DNA from: Streptomyces sp. YIM 121038
GTDB lineage: Bacteria > Actinomycetota > Actinomycetes > Streptomycetales > Streptomycetaceae
Length of the DNA: 64,000 bases
Assembly: GCF_006088715.1 (NCBI RefSeq)
Contig: NZ_CP030771.1
Span: forward strand, 8,554,001-8,618,000
Direction of reading: 5' to 3'
Shown: positions 1-8,809 of the stretch, piece by piece
How the letters are laid out: each line of letters begins with the position of its first letter
Numbering within the stretch: the first letter of the stretch is position 1
Made by a program: the position numbers and the translations under genes
Notes under the pieces: generated by a model
What the model saw: the letters and a program-made list of their open reading frames with translations, nothing else
Told to the model about the DNA's origin: nothing
Database searches by the model: none

Positions 1-621
1 GTCCCCTCCATCGGCGGCTGGAGCGGCAACAAGCTCGGCCCCAACTGCTCCACCCCGCAGGCCCTGGCGGGCGCGTACCAGAAGGTCATCGACGCCTACC
101 GGCTCAAGGCGGTCGACGTCGACATCGAGAACACCGACGAATTCGAGAGCCCGGCGGTCCAGGACCGGATCCTGGGCGCCCTGAAGATCGTCAAGCAGAA
201 CAACCCGGGCCTCAGGACGATCCTCACCTTCCCGACGCTCAACACCGGGCCCAACTCCTGGGGCAACCGCCTCATCGAGCGGTCCAAGGCCCTGCAGGCG
301 GACATCGACAACTTCACGATCATGCCGTTCAACTTCGGCGGCCAGGCCGACATGTACGGCAACACCGTCAAGGCCACCGAAGGTCTCAAGACCAAGCTCA
401 AGGCCGTGTACGGCTGGTCCGACGCGGAGGCCTACGCCCACATCGGCATCTCGGGCATGAACGGCAGCAGCGACACGGGCGAGGTCACCACGCCCCAGAT
501 CTGGACCCAGATCCGCGACTGGTCCAACGCCCACCACATCGGCCGGTTCGCCTTCTGGGCGGTCAACCGCGACCGACCCTCGTGGCAGTTCACCTCCATC
601 ACCGCGGGCTTCACCGGCTGA
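1..621 (+). CDS. GH18 chitinase, C-terminal part (5' end outside window)
   Basis: The open frame enters at base 1 and codes for the last 206 residues of a glycoside hydrolase family 18 protein. The sequence VDVDIE near residue 40 fits the DxDxE catalytic motif of the family, whose last Glu protonates the glycosidic bond of chitin. It sits after a strand with the SIGGW motif, as in GH18 (beta/alpha)8 barrels. The later MPFNFGG and FAFWAVNRD segments fit the substrate-lining strands. The protein ends soon after the barrel, so any chitin-binding module must be N-terminal and out of view. It is probably secreted and feeds N-acetylglucosamine uptake. It converges on the LuxR gene across a strong palindrome. 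Confidence 0.85.
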   Translation, partial: VPSIGGWSGNKLGPNCSTPQALAGAYQKVIDAYRLKAVDVDIENTDEFESPAVQDRILGALKIVKQNNPGLRTILTFPTLNTGPNSWGNRLIERSKALQADIDNFTIMPFNFGGQADMYGNTVKATEGLKTKLKAVYGWSDAEAYAHIGISGMNGSSDTGEVTTPQIWTQIRDWSNAHHIGRFAFWAVNRDRPSWQFTSITAGFTG

Positions 622-640
622 CCACCGGCCCCGCCCCGAC

Positions 641-684
641 GGCGCGTCGGTTCTCCCGGACCGGTCCGGGAGAACCGACGCGCC
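641..684. terminator. Bidirectional terminator (44-nt perfect palindrome)
   Basis: Bases 641-662 are exactly complementary to 663-684, giving a GC-rich hairpin between the convergent chitinase and LuxR genes. There is no U-tract, as is usual for Streptomyces terminators. It should stop transcription from both sides. Confidence 0.85.
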
Positions 685-686
685 CG

Positions 687-3578
687 TCAGGGCGCGAGCG
701 CGCGCCCCTGCCGGTGGACCTCGGCCCGTGAGCTGACACCCAGCTTGCGCAGCACCTTCGCGACGTGCTGCTCGACGGTGCGCGGGGAGAGGAACAGCAC
801 GTCGGCGATCTCCCGGTTGGTGTGCCCGAGCGCGACGAGCCGGGCGACCTCCCGCTCCCGGGGCGAGAGCTCGTCGCCGTAGCCCCGGCGGCCGCGCCGG
901 GACGGCAGCGGCACGTTGTGGCCGCGCAGCACCCGGCGGCAGCGGGCCGCGTCCCGGGTGGCACCGAGGCCGGTGAACCGCTCGGCCATCGCCGCCAGTT
1001 GGTCCGCGGCCTCCCGGTCGCCCGCGGCCAGACGGCAGCGCGCCGCCGCCTCGCCCGCGCGGGCCGCCGCATAGGGCAGGGGCAGGACGGCGTACGCGGT
1101 CCGGGCCCGGTCGAAGGCCGCCGCGGCCTCGTCGAGGCGGCCCCGGCCGAGAGCCAGGGTGCCGCGACAGGCAAGCAGCGCGGCGGCGGCCAGGGGCGCG
1201 TCCCGGTCCGCGATGCCGTCGGCCAGCTCGGCGGTGACCCGCTCCGCGTCCGCGAGGCGGCCGCCGCGCACCAGCGCCGCCACGGCCATCGGCGCCAGGT
1301 CGCCCGCCCAGGACCAGATGCCCTTGCGGCGGATCCTGGCGATCCCGCGCTCGGCCTCGATCCGCGCCTCCGCGCCGTCGCCACGGGCCTGGAGCAGCCG
1401 GGCCATCGCGCCGGACGCGGTGGCGAGGACCGGCCCCGGGGCGTTGTGCGGGGCGCCGAGCCCGGCGGCCCCCAGCTCCGCCGCGGCCTCGTCCCACTCG
1501 CCGCGCGCGGAGGCCAGCAGGCCGAGGACGAGGTGGGCGTCGGCCGCGATGCCCGACACGCCCGGCATCACGTCCAGGACGTGCCGGGCCCGTTCGGCGA
1601 GGCCCTGCCAGCGGCCCTCGTACCAGTCGAGGCGCAGCGCGGTGCCCTCCACGATGCCCGAAAGGAACGCGGCACCGCACTCGGCGGCCAGGCGCCGCCC
1701 CAGCCTGCGGAAGCGGTGGGCCGCGCGGAAGTGGCCCAGACAGGTCGCGGCGTCCGCGAAGTTGCCGCAGGCGCGGGCGACCTGGCGGCGGTCGCCCCCG
1801 GGCCCCGCCGCGTCGATGAGGCGCTCCGCGTGCTCCCAGACCGCCGGGTCGCCCACGTACATGGCGAGGGCGAGCCGGTTGGCCCGCACGGCGGTGGACG
1901 CCGCGGGGCCCGGCTCCCGGGCCGCGAGGTGCTCGGCCTGCTCGATCCAGCGCTCGTAGACGTGGTACGGGTGGTCGCCCCAGGCCGGCATGGCCAGGGC
2001 GGCCATGCCGCGCGCCGCGAGGGCGGGACGGCGGCGCAGCTCCCTGATCGCCCACTCGGTGTTGATCCGGCCCTCCTCGTGCCGCCCCGCCTGGTTGTAG
2101 AGCAACAGGCCCAGATGGAGCCGGATCTCGCCGCGCAGACTCTCGGGCAGGTGCTGGTCGCGCACGATGCGGCACAGCAGCGCCGTCGCCCTGCGGTGGG
2201 TGAGCCCGACCACCGCGTCCCGGCTGAGGTCCACCGCGATGCGGGCGCACGCCATCCGGCCCAGGCGGCCGTCGGACAGCAGCTCCTCCAGGAGCTCCAC
2301 GGCCAGGGCCAGGTCGCCCATCTCGCGCGCCGAGGCCGCCGCGGCCTCGCCGTAGTGCTGCCAGTGCGCGAGCTCCCCGGCCCTGCGGGCGTGGTACGCG
2401 AGCTGGACCAGGGGCTGCGGGTCCTGCGCCGCCAGGGCGCGCACCGCCTGCCGGTGCAGCCGGTGCCGGTCGGGCCCCGGCAGGCTCGCGTAGACGGCCT
2501 GCTGGGCGAGGGCGTGCCGCAGCCCGTACTGGTCGTCGCCCCACTCGTGGAGCACCCCGGCGAGCAGCGCCTCCCGTACGCCCGCCGCGTCCTCGGCCGA
2601 GGCGGGCAGCCCGGCCGTGCCGCGCACGACGTTCGCGATCAGCGCCTCGCCCGCGGGGACGCGCAGCACACAGGCGGCGTGCACGGCGGCACTCGCCCCG
2701 GGGGAGAGCACGCTCATCCGGTCGGCGATGGCCTCTTGCAGCGGCGTGGGCACCGTCAGCCCGTCCAGCGCCTCACGCCCCGCGCGCGGCGCGTGCCGCA
2801 CGGTCTCCGGCAGTGCGCGCACGACCTCCTCCACCACGAACGGGATGCCCGCGGTCCGCCGGTGCAGTTCGGCGGCCAGGGCCGCGGAGGCGTCCTCGGT
2901 GCCGGTGAGGGCCGCGCACATGGCGCGCACGGCGGCCACGTCCAGGGGCCGCAGCGGCACGACGACCGCCGTGGTGCCCGGCGGGTGGCGATAGGCGCGC
3001 CCCAACGGCAGCCGCGCGCCCGGCAGTTCCTCGCGGCGGTAGCTGAGGACCACCGACAGGGCGTCCGGCGGGTCGTCCACCAGGAACCGCAGCAGCTCCC
3101 GGGTGCCGTCGTCGGCCCAGTGCAGGTCCTCCACGACCAGGACGGCAGGGCCGAGCGCGGCCAGCAGCGCCCGCACGGCCCTGAAGAGCCGGTGCCGGTG
3201 GGCCCGCGGCTCGGGCAGCGGCTCGGGGGCGGGCGGCAGCCGCCCGGCGAGTTCCGGCAGGTACGGGCGGAGCGCGCCGCAGACCGGGTCGAGCGCGGCG
3301 GGCAGCCCGCCGTCGGCCAGCGGCCGCAGCAGGTCGAAGACCGGCCCGTACGGGAAGGGCTCGCGCAGCGGGCGGCAACTGCCCGTCAGGACGCGGCGCC
3401 CGCGCCCGTCGCGCCGGCGCAGGGCCTCGCGGATCAGCCGGGTCTTGCCGATCCCGGCCTCCCCCTCGACCAGGGCCACCGACGGCGCGCGCGCCATCGC
3501 ACCCGTCAGCGCGCGCAGCTCCGCCGCCCGGCCGACCAGAACGGGCGCTTCCGGGGTGCGCAGGAGGGAGGCGGTCAT
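687..3578 (-). CDS. LuxR-family transcriptional regulator with AAA-type ATPase domain (LAL type)
   Basis: This 963-residue protein has the layout of large ATP-binding LuxR regulators. A Walker A motif GEAGIGKT lies at residues 39-46 and a Walker B-like VLVVEDLHWADD near residue 150. A long alpha-helical TPR-like middle follows, and a C-terminal LuxR helix-turn-helix begins with LSPREREVARLVALGHTNRE. Such proteins bind an inducer and activate nearby sugar-uptake or antibiotic genes. The ATG at 3578 is preferred to a GTG 36 nt upstream because GGAG lies 7 nt before it. The gene is divergent from the MFS transporter across 490 bp, which could be its target; the ligand cannot be read from the sequence. 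Confidence 0.9.
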   Translation of the reverse strand: MTASLLRTPEAPVLVGRAAELRALTGAMARAPSVALVEGEAGIGKTRLIREALRRRDGRGRRVLTGSCRPLREPFPYGPVFDLLRPLADGGLPAALDPVCGALRPYLPELAGRLPPAPEPLPEPRAHRHRLFRAVRALLAALGPAVLVVEDLHWADDGTRELLRFLVDDPPDALSVVLSYRREELPGARLPLGRAYRHPPGTTAVVVPLRPLDVAAVRAMCAALTGTEDASAALAAELHRRTAGIPFVVEEVVRALPETVRHAPRAGREALDGLTVPTPLQEAIADRMSVLSPGASAAVHAACVLRVPAGEALIANVVRGTAGLPASAEDAAGVREALLAGVLHEWGDDQYGLRHALAQQAVYASLPGPDRHRLHRQAVRALAAQDPQPLVQLAYHARRAGELAHWQHYGEAAAASAREMGDLALAVELLEELLSDGRLGRMACARIAVDLSRDAVVGLTHRRATALLCRIVRDQHLPESLRGEIRLHLGLLLYNQAGRHEEGRINTEWAIRELRRRPALAARGMAALAMPAWGDHPYHVYERWIEQAEHLAAREPGPAASTAVRANRLALAMYVGDPAVWEHAERLIDAAGPGGDRRQVARACGNFADAATCLGHFRAAHRFRRLGRRLAAECGAAFLSGIVEGTALRLDWYEGRWQGLAERARHVLDVMPGVSGIAADAHLVLGLLASARGEWDEAAAELGAAGLGAPHNAPGPVLATASGAMARLLQARGDGAEARIEAERGIARIRRKGIWSWAGDLAPMAVAALVRGGRLADAERVTAELADGIADRDAPLAAAALLACRGTLALGRGRLDEAAAAFDRARTAYAVLPLPYAAARAGEAAARCRLAAGDREAADQLAAMAERFTGLGATRDAARCRRVLRGHNVPLPSRRGRRGYGDELSPREREVARLVALGHTNREIADVLFLSPRTVEQHVAKVLRKLGVSSRAEVHRQGRALAP

Positions 3579-4068
3579 GGGGCGGCTCCGGCCTGTGGGG
3601 ACCGTGGCGCACACGAGGGCGACGGGCGCGACACCACGGTGACAGCGTGAAGTTATGCCGGGAGGCGTGCGCCTAGCAAGAGCGCGCTCACGAGCGGAGG
3701 CAGGTCCGTGACGTGTGGTGCCGGGGCGGCGTGGTGAGCCGGGTACCCCAGGAGGCGGCGCTGCGGCACGCGGCGGAGGCCATCGAGGGAGCGGCCCGGT
3801 GCGCCGAGGAACTGATCACTGCCCGCGCCCACCGGGCGATGGGCGAGGCCCTTGCGGTGAGCGGCTCCTTTCACCGGGCCCGCGCACCCCTCACTCTCGT
3901 GGCCACCGGCTACCGCCACCCGGGGCTGTGGCCGTTCGTCGCGCACAGGTCGGGCGGCGGGCCGTGTCCGGCGGCTCGCGACCGGCTCCGCGACGCGGTG
4001 CGACGTGAGGGGCCGGAGGTAGAGCCGGTACGGATTCGGGGTAGACCCGGCGCGTTCAGCCTGTGGGC
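3579..4068. other. Divergent intergenic region with a doubtful small ORF
   Basis: This 490-bp stretch separates the LuxR regulator from the MFS gene. A GTG-started frame at 3713-4072 (119 codons) has high G/C at third positions in its first half. It contains an alanine/arginine-rich helical stretch resembling a TPR of LAL regulators (ARAHRAMGEALAVSG), then loses any recognisable pattern and runs into the MFS start. No ribosome-binding site is clear. It may be a decayed remnant of a LuxR-type gene or chance; I would not annotate it as a functional gene. Confidence 0.3.
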
Positions 4069-5391
4069 ATGACTGAGACCGCCTCGCGTCCCCTGCACCT
4101 GCCCGACACCGGTGGCACCGCCTCGCGTCCGGCACACCTGCCCGGCCCCGGTGACACCGCGGACGCGGAACGAGCCGACGACCGCGCGCAGCGGACCGTC
4201 ATCACCGCCGCGATGACCGGCAACGCCGGGTACGGCCTGTTGTCCACCATCACCGTCCTGTACTTCAGTACGTTCCTCCACCTTTCGGCCTCCCGGATCG
4301 GACTTGCGCTCACCGTCGCCGGTGTGGGGGCGATGCTCATCGGGGCCCCGATCGGGCGCCTGGCCGACACCGTGATCCCGCCGCACATCGGAGCAGCGGT
4401 CTCCTACCTGCTGCTCGCGGCCACCGAGGCGGGCCTGCTCCTGGCCCGCTCGTTCGCCACCCTGCTTCCCGTCCTGCTCGTCGCCTCGGCCTTCCAGCTG
4501 TCGGCCGCCACCATGCGCCAGACGATCGTGGCGCGCATCGGAGGGCCCCGCCCCGCCACGTTCCGGGCCAAGGTCTCCGCCCGCTCCAATCTGGCCATGG
4601 TCCTGGGCATGGGAGCCAGCAGCCTGGTCATCGCCACCGAGTCCCGGCAGGTCTACTTCGCCGCGATCCTCGCGTGCTGTGTGCTCACCGCCGTCCAGGG
4701 CCTGTTGATGTTCACCATCCCGCTGCCCGGGCCGGTCCCCGCCACCGCCCCGGACCCCGGCGGCGCCCAGCAGGCGGCCGGGCCCGAGGGGACCCGCTGG
4801 GAGGCCCTGCGCGACCTGCCCTACCTCACCATCTGCGCCCTGTACGGAGTCCTGACCGTCTTCGAGGCCGTCGTCACCGTCGCTCTGCCGCTGTGGATCG
4901 GTCAGCACACCACCGCACCGCTCTGGCTGATCGCTGTCTTCGGCATCGCCAACGCCCTGTCGATCGCGTTCCTGCTCACCGGGGTCGGCGGCCGCGTCAA
5001 CACCCCGCGCAAGGCCGGCCGGGCCCTGGTGTTCGGCGGGGCGTTCAGCGGGGTGTTCTGCGTCCTGGTCGTGCTGGCCTCCGGCCTGCCCACCGCCGTC
5101 GCCGTCACCGTCCTGACCGCGGGCGTCATCGCGTCCATCGCCGCCGAACTGCTCACGGCGGCCGCGGAGATGGAGCTGACGATGACCCTCGCGCCGGAGC
5201 ACGCCAAGGGCCAGTACCTCGGCCTGTCGCAGAGCACCCTCACCGCGGGCCTCGCCGTCGGCCCTTCGGTGGCGACCCTCGCGTGCGTCACCTGGGGGCA
5301 GGCCGGCTGGCTGCTGCTCGCCGCCCTGTTCACCGCGGCCGGGGCAGCGGGCCCGGCCATCACGGGCTGGGCCCGACGCACCAGGTCGTGA
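4069..5391 (+). CDS. MFS transporter
   Basis: A 440-residue integral membrane protein with about 12 hydrophobic segments and the MFS loop 2-3 signature (GRLADTV, about residue 105). After a hydrophilic N-terminus of about 40 residues, the first membrane segment begins near TVITAAMTGNAGYGLL. The family moves small solutes or drugs by proton coupling; the substrate is not evident. A GTG six bases upstream (4063) is in frame, and neither start has a Shine-Dalgarno sequence, so the mRNA may be nearly leaderless. It is divergent from the LAL regulator, which may control it, and is followed by a strong hairpin. Confidence 0.85.
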   Translation: MTETASRPLHLPDTGGTASRPAHLPGPGDTADAERADDRAQRTVITAAMTGNAGYGLLSTITVLYFSTFLHLSASRIGLALTVAGVGAMLIGAPIGRLADTVIPPHIGAAVSYLLLAATEAGLLLARSFATLLPVLLVASAFQLSAATMRQTIVARIGGPRPATFRAKVSARSNLAMVLGMGASSLVIATESRQVYFAAILACCVLTAVQGLLMFTIPLPGPVPATAPDPGGAQQAAGPEGTRWEALRDLPYLTICALYGVLTVFEAVVTVALPLWIGQHTTAPLWLIAVFGIANALSIAFLLTGVGGRVNTPRKAGRALVFGGAFSGVFCVLVVLASGLPTAVAVTVLTAGVIASIAAELLTAAAEMELTMTLAPEHAKGQYLGLSQSTLTAGLAVGPSVATLACVTWGQAGWLLLAALFTAAGAAGPAITGWARRTRS

Positions 5392-5398
5392 ACGCGAA

Positions 5399-5426
5399 GC
5401 GGCCCCGGGGAGAACCCCGGGGCCGC
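5399..5426. terminator. Hairpin terminator after MFS gene
   Basis: Twelve-base-pair GC stem (5399-5410 with 5415-5426) closing an AGAA loop, eight bases after the MFS stop codon. It lies between convergent genes and can serve both. Confidence 0.85.
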
Positions 5427-5521
5427 TGTGACCTCACCCGTCACGTCAGCGCGCCACGTGACGGGAGACGGCCCCGGCGCCCGCCATCACGGCCCCGGCA
5501 CCCGCCGCCACGGCCGCCGCG

Positions 5522-5953
5522 TCAGCCGAGCTTCTCGCCGTACACGTGGCTGACCGGCATCGTCATCAGGACCCTGCGGTCGGCGACCATCACCGCGCGG
5601 TACTCGTCCCAGTCCGGGTGCTCGCCCGCCGCGGCCCGGTAGTAGCGGACCAGGGCCTCGACCTCGGGCCCGTACGGGTCGGTGCCGGGCCCGGTGAGGG
5701 TCACGGTGCCCTCGGCGGTGGCCCAGGACCGGCCGTCGGGGCTGGTGACCTCAAGGGCGGCGCGCGGATCCCGGCGCAGGTTGGCCGTCTTGGCCCGCCC
5801 CTCGGTCATCGACACGTGGACGACGTCGGCCTCCTGGTCGTAGTAGGGCATGACGGGGGAGAGCTGGGGGCGGCCGTCCGACTTGATCGTGGCGAGGACG
5901 CCGAGCCGGCTCTCCGCGAGCAGCGCGCGCGGGGCGAAGGGGGTGTCAGTCAT
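5522..5953 (-). CDS. PPOX-class (pyridoxamine-phosphate-oxidase fold) F420/FMN-dependent oxidoreductase
   Basis: A 143-residue single-domain split-barrel protein. The pattern LGVLATIKSDGRPQLSPV near the N-terminus, followed by VVHVSMTEGRAKTANLRRDPRAAL, is typical of actinobacterial PPOX-class F420-dependent enzymes of about 130-150 residues. The C-terminal RRVLMTMPVSHVYGEKLG also fits. Members reduce or oxidise small molecules, including biliverdin, with F420 or FMN; the substrate is unknown here. The in-frame region upstream of the ATG at 5953 lacks domain character, so the short start is used. No clear ribosome-binding site is present. Confidence 0.8.
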   Translation of the reverse strand: MTDTPFAPRALLAESRLGVLATIKSDGRPQLSPVMPYYDQEADVVHVSMTEGRAKTANLRRDPRAALEVTSPDGRSWATAEGTVTLTGPGTDPYGPEVEALVRYYRAAAGEHPDWDEYRAVMVADRRVLMTMPVSHVYGEKLG

Positions 5954-6151
5954 GTCTGAAGCCAAGGCGCGGAGCGGGTTCCCTATTCCTGCCGGGTGAG
6001 GTCCTTGCGCCGGGCGGCGGGGCACCACGGTCCTCCGGAGCGCCACGCGCGTGACGCCGTGTGCTTCCGTGCGCTCCCCGCCCGGTCTTGATCGCCCCGG
6101 TCGCACGGGATGGAGTGTCAGCGCAGCCGCCCCGAGAGGAACGGACCCGCC

Positions 6152-7531
6152 ATGGCCGAGAGCAAGAGCAGCCCGTCGTCCGACACCAGCTGGGGCCGGG
6201 CCGTCGTCGTCGGCGGCGGGCACGCGGGGCTCGTCGCCGCGCGGGTCCTGGCCGACCACTTCGACGAGGTGCTCGTCCTGGAGCGCGACGCGCTGCGGCC
6301 GGACAGCGGGGTGCACCCCGGCGTCCCGCAGGGCTACCACGCGCACGCGCTCCTCGCCCGGGGCGGCGACGTCCTGGAGGACCTCTTCCCCGGTCTGCGG
6401 GCGGAACTCGCCGGCCTGGGCGCGCCCGTCTTCGACTACGGCGAGCGGATCAGCTTCCTGCTGCCGACCGGCTACGCGCCGCCCGACCCGGTCGGCGTGT
6501 CCATCCAGACCTTCACCCGTGACGAGCTGGAGCGGCGGCTGCGCCAGCGCGTTGCGGGGCTCCCCGCCGTGCGGCTGCTCGCCGCGACGTCCTGCGAGAC
6601 GGTGACGGGCAGCGCCCCGGACCGCCTCGACCGGGTCCGCTACCGCGCCCGCGGCGCCGACGCGTCCACCGAGGTCGCCGCCGACCTGGTCGTGGACGCC
6701 TCAGGCCGTTCCACGTCGGTCGACCGCTGGCTCACCGAGGCGGGCCTCCCGGTGTCCGGCAGGACCGTGGTCAAGGCGAAGATCACCTACACGTCCGCGT
6801 GCTACGCCCGCCCGCCGGGGGACGAGCAGGACTTCGACGTCGCGTACCAGATGGCCTTCGCGCCCGGCGTGCCGCGCGGCGGCGTGGTGCTCGCCGTGGA
6901 GCACGACCGCTGGATGTGCTCGCTGTTCGGCGTCGACGGGCACGTGCCGCCCACCGACGACGAGGGCTACCTCGACTTCGCCCGCTCGCTGGGCAATCCG
7001 CGCCTGGCCGAGCAGATCAAGCGCGGCACCAGGGAGGGCGAGATCCACCGCTACACCAACCCCGGCAACGAGTGGCGCCTGCACCACAAGAACCCCCGCT
7101 GGCCCGAGCGCCTCATCGCCGTCGGGGACGCGGTCTGCGTGTTCAACCCCGTGTACGGGCAGGGCCTCACGGTCGCCGCGCTCGAAGCGGATCTCCTCGG
7201 CCGTCTGCTGCGCCACCGCCGCGCGCACGCCTCCGGGCTCGACGGACTCAGCCGCGCCTACCAGCGCGCGGCGGCCCGGGTCATCCAGGTCCCCTGGACC
7301 ATGGCCAGCAGCTCCGACCTCATGTGGGCCCCCGGCACACAGCCGCTGCCCGCGCGCTTCGCCCACTGGTACAACCAGCGCGTCTTCGCCCTCGCCGTCC
7401 ACGACCGGGGCGTGTGGGCCCGGTTCGTGCGCGTGCTGAACATGACGGCGCCGCCCTCCCTGCTGTTCCACCCCGCGGTCCTGGCCAAGGTGGCACGCCA
7501 CGCCCTCACCCGGCGGGGGCGCGCGGGCTAG
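6152..7531 (+). CDS. FAD-dependent monooxygenase / oxidoreductase
   Basis: The 459-residue protein begins with an ADP-binding Rossmann motif (VVVGGGHAGLVAA, residues about 15-27) and ends its FAD domain with the GD motif (IAVGDAVCVFNPVYGQG), the layout of PHBH-fold flavin hydroxylases and geranylgeranyl-reductase-like proteins. GAGAGGA upstream of the ATG at 6152 supports this start. The substrate cannot be deduced. It converges on the last tail-module gene, and the two stop codons overlap by three to four bases with no terminator between them, so the two transcripts should be antisense to each other at their ends. Confidence 0.8.
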   Translation: MAESKSSPSSDTSWGRAVVVGGGHAGLVAARVLADHFDEVLVLERDALRPDSGVHPGVPQGYHAHALLARGGDVLEDLFPGLRAELAGLGAPVFDYGERISFLLPTGYAPPDPVGVSIQTFTRDELERRLRQRVAGLPAVRLLAATSCETVTGSAPDRLDRVRYRARGADASTEVAADLVVDASGRSTSVDRWLTEAGLPVSGRTVVKAKITYTSACYARPPGDEQDFDVAYQMAFAPGVPRGGVVLAVEHDRWMCSLFGVDGHVPPTDDEGYLDFARSLGNPRLAEQIKRGTREGEIHRYTNPGNEWRLHHKNPRWPERLIAVGDAVCVFNPVYGQGLTVAALEADLLGRLLRHRRAHASGLDGLSRAYQRAAARVIQVPWTMASSSDLMWAPGTQPLPARFAHWYNQRVFALAVHDRGVWARFVRVLNMTAPPSLLFHPAVLAKVARHALTRRGRAG

Positions 7532-7695
7532 CCCTCCGGCTCGGGCCCGGCCGGGCGTGCCTCGCCCTCCTCGGCCGCCGGGGCCGGGGCCCTCGCCGGG
7601 GCCGCCGCCCGCGTGTTGACGTAGGCGGTGAGCTGGCGCACCTGCCGTTCCAGGTTCTTGATGCGGTCCACGATGTCCTCGGGGAGATTCGGCAT
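7528..7695 (-). CDS. Small protein at the end of the tail module
   Basis: Fifty-five residues. The first half is a short amphipathic helix (DRIKNLERQVRQLTAYV) that could form a coiled coil; the rest is Ala/Pro/Glu-rich and disordered. The start codon overlaps the stop of the upstream baseplate-like gene (TGATG), so translation is coupled and the protein belongs to the tail operon. Small helical proteins at this place in actinophage tail clusters often trimerise fibres or anchor minor tail proteins; that role is inference only. Confidence 0.65.
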   Translation of the reverse strand: MPNLPEDIVDRIKNLERQVRQLTAYVNTRAAAPARAPAPAAEEGEARPAGPEPEG

Positions 7696-8804
7696 CAGTC
7701 GCCCTCCGTAGCTGTCGGACCGAGCGGGCTTTCCAGGAAGAGCTCCGCGGTCTCGGCGCGGCCCCGCTCGGGCGCGGTGACCTTGACGCCGATGACGCGG
7801 TAGGTCGCGTCGAGGCCCTCGTCGAACCACACGTCGCGGATCCGCAGCCGCACGGTCGTGCCGAGCGGCGCGGGCGTGGTGTCCGCGTCGAGGCGGACCC
7901 GGACGGCCGGGATCACCACCGGGCCGCCGAGCGCGCCGAGCTCGGCGCGCGCCAGGGCGTTCAGGGCGGCCTTGTCGGTGACGTTGCTGTGGTCGGAGGT
8001 GGTGTCGACGCGGGGGAACCCGGCGTCGATGAGGCCCTGCGCCACGTACTCGTCCGACAGGACCGGGCGCTGGGCGCCCTCGGGGGTGCCGCCGCGGGCG
8101 CGCGCGGTCGTGCCGCCCCGGGTGGCGTCCCGGGGAAAGGAGTACGTGAGCACGTCGCCGGGCAGATCGAGGACCGTGGTGCCCTCGCCGAGGTGGATGC
8201 GCGGGGAGCCGAAGAGCAGCCGCCGGGCGCGCCGCCCGGTCGCCGGATCGCGGTAGACGCTCACCAGGTACTCGAACCCTGGCTCCATGGCGGCGAGTTG
8301 GGAGATCGCGTCGTCCACCGGCGTCTCGTCGCCGTCCTGGTAGGCCACCGTGCGCCGGGTGCCGGGCGGCGCGGGCGCGTAGCCGACGCCGATGTCGCCG
8401 CCGGGCGCCGCCTGGATGTGCTCCCACAGGCGGCGCACGACGGTGAGGTCGTCGGTGTCGGTGAACGTCAGGTTCTGCCGGATGCGGCGGCGGGCCGCGT
8501 ACGAGTCGAAGGTGGCGGCCTGGAGCGCGACGCTGACCTGGCCCTGCTCGTCCATGGCCGGGGTGAGCGTCCAGACGATGCCGCCCCAGCAGATCTGGTC
8601 GCCGCGTTCGAGGTAGACGGCGGTGCGCCCCTCCACGATCTGCTGGACCCGCCGCGCCACGCGGCGGTTGGGCACCGGCAGGGTGGCGCTCAGCGAGCCC
8701 GGCCTGCCGATGTAGTCGTCGAACTCCAGGCCCTGGAGCGGCAGTACGTCCAGGGGCGTGTCGGTGCGCAGATCGGCGAAGAACGCGAGGTAGGGGCTGT
8801 CCAC
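7695..8804 (-). CDS. Minor tail / baseplate protein (siphovirus Gp37-like)
   Basis: A 369-residue protein beginning with GTG at 8804, five bases after the stop of the previous gene. The N-terminal pattern (FADLRTDTPLDVLPLQG, then SATLPVPN) and the sequence AVYLERGDQICWGGIVWTL are typical of the Gp37-like minor tail proteins of actinobacterial siphoviruses, which form part of the tail-tip hub after the distal tail protein. It is beta-rich with no transmembrane segment. Overlap with the next small gene shows co-translation. In a complete phage this protein would help connect the tail tube to receptor-binding fibres. Confidence 0.7.
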   Translation of the reverse strand: MDSPYLAFFADLRTDTPLDVLPLQGLEFDDYIGRPGSLSATLPVPNRRVARRVQQIVEGRTAVYLERGDQICWGGIVWTLTPAMDEQGQVSVALQAATFDSYAARRRIRQNLTFTDTDDLTVVRRLWEHIQAAPGGDIGVGYAPAPPGTRRTVAYQDGDETPVDDAISQLAAMEPGFEYLVSVYRDPATGRRARRLLFGSPRIHLGEGTTVLDLPGDVLTYSFPRDATRGGTTARARGGTPEGAQRPVLSDEYVAQGLIDAGFPRVDTTSDHSNVTDKAALNALARAELGALGGPVVIPAVRVRLDADTTPAPLGTTVRLRIRDVWFDEGLDATYRVIGVKVTAPERGRAETAELFLESPLGPTATEGD

Positions 8805-8809
8805 GGCGG

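Noticed and set aside
765..3650. A 961-codon open frame on the plus strand
   Set aside because: It is the mirror of the LuxR/ATPase gene; the protein is Arg/Gly/Pro/His-rich with no domain, as expected opposite a high-GC gene.
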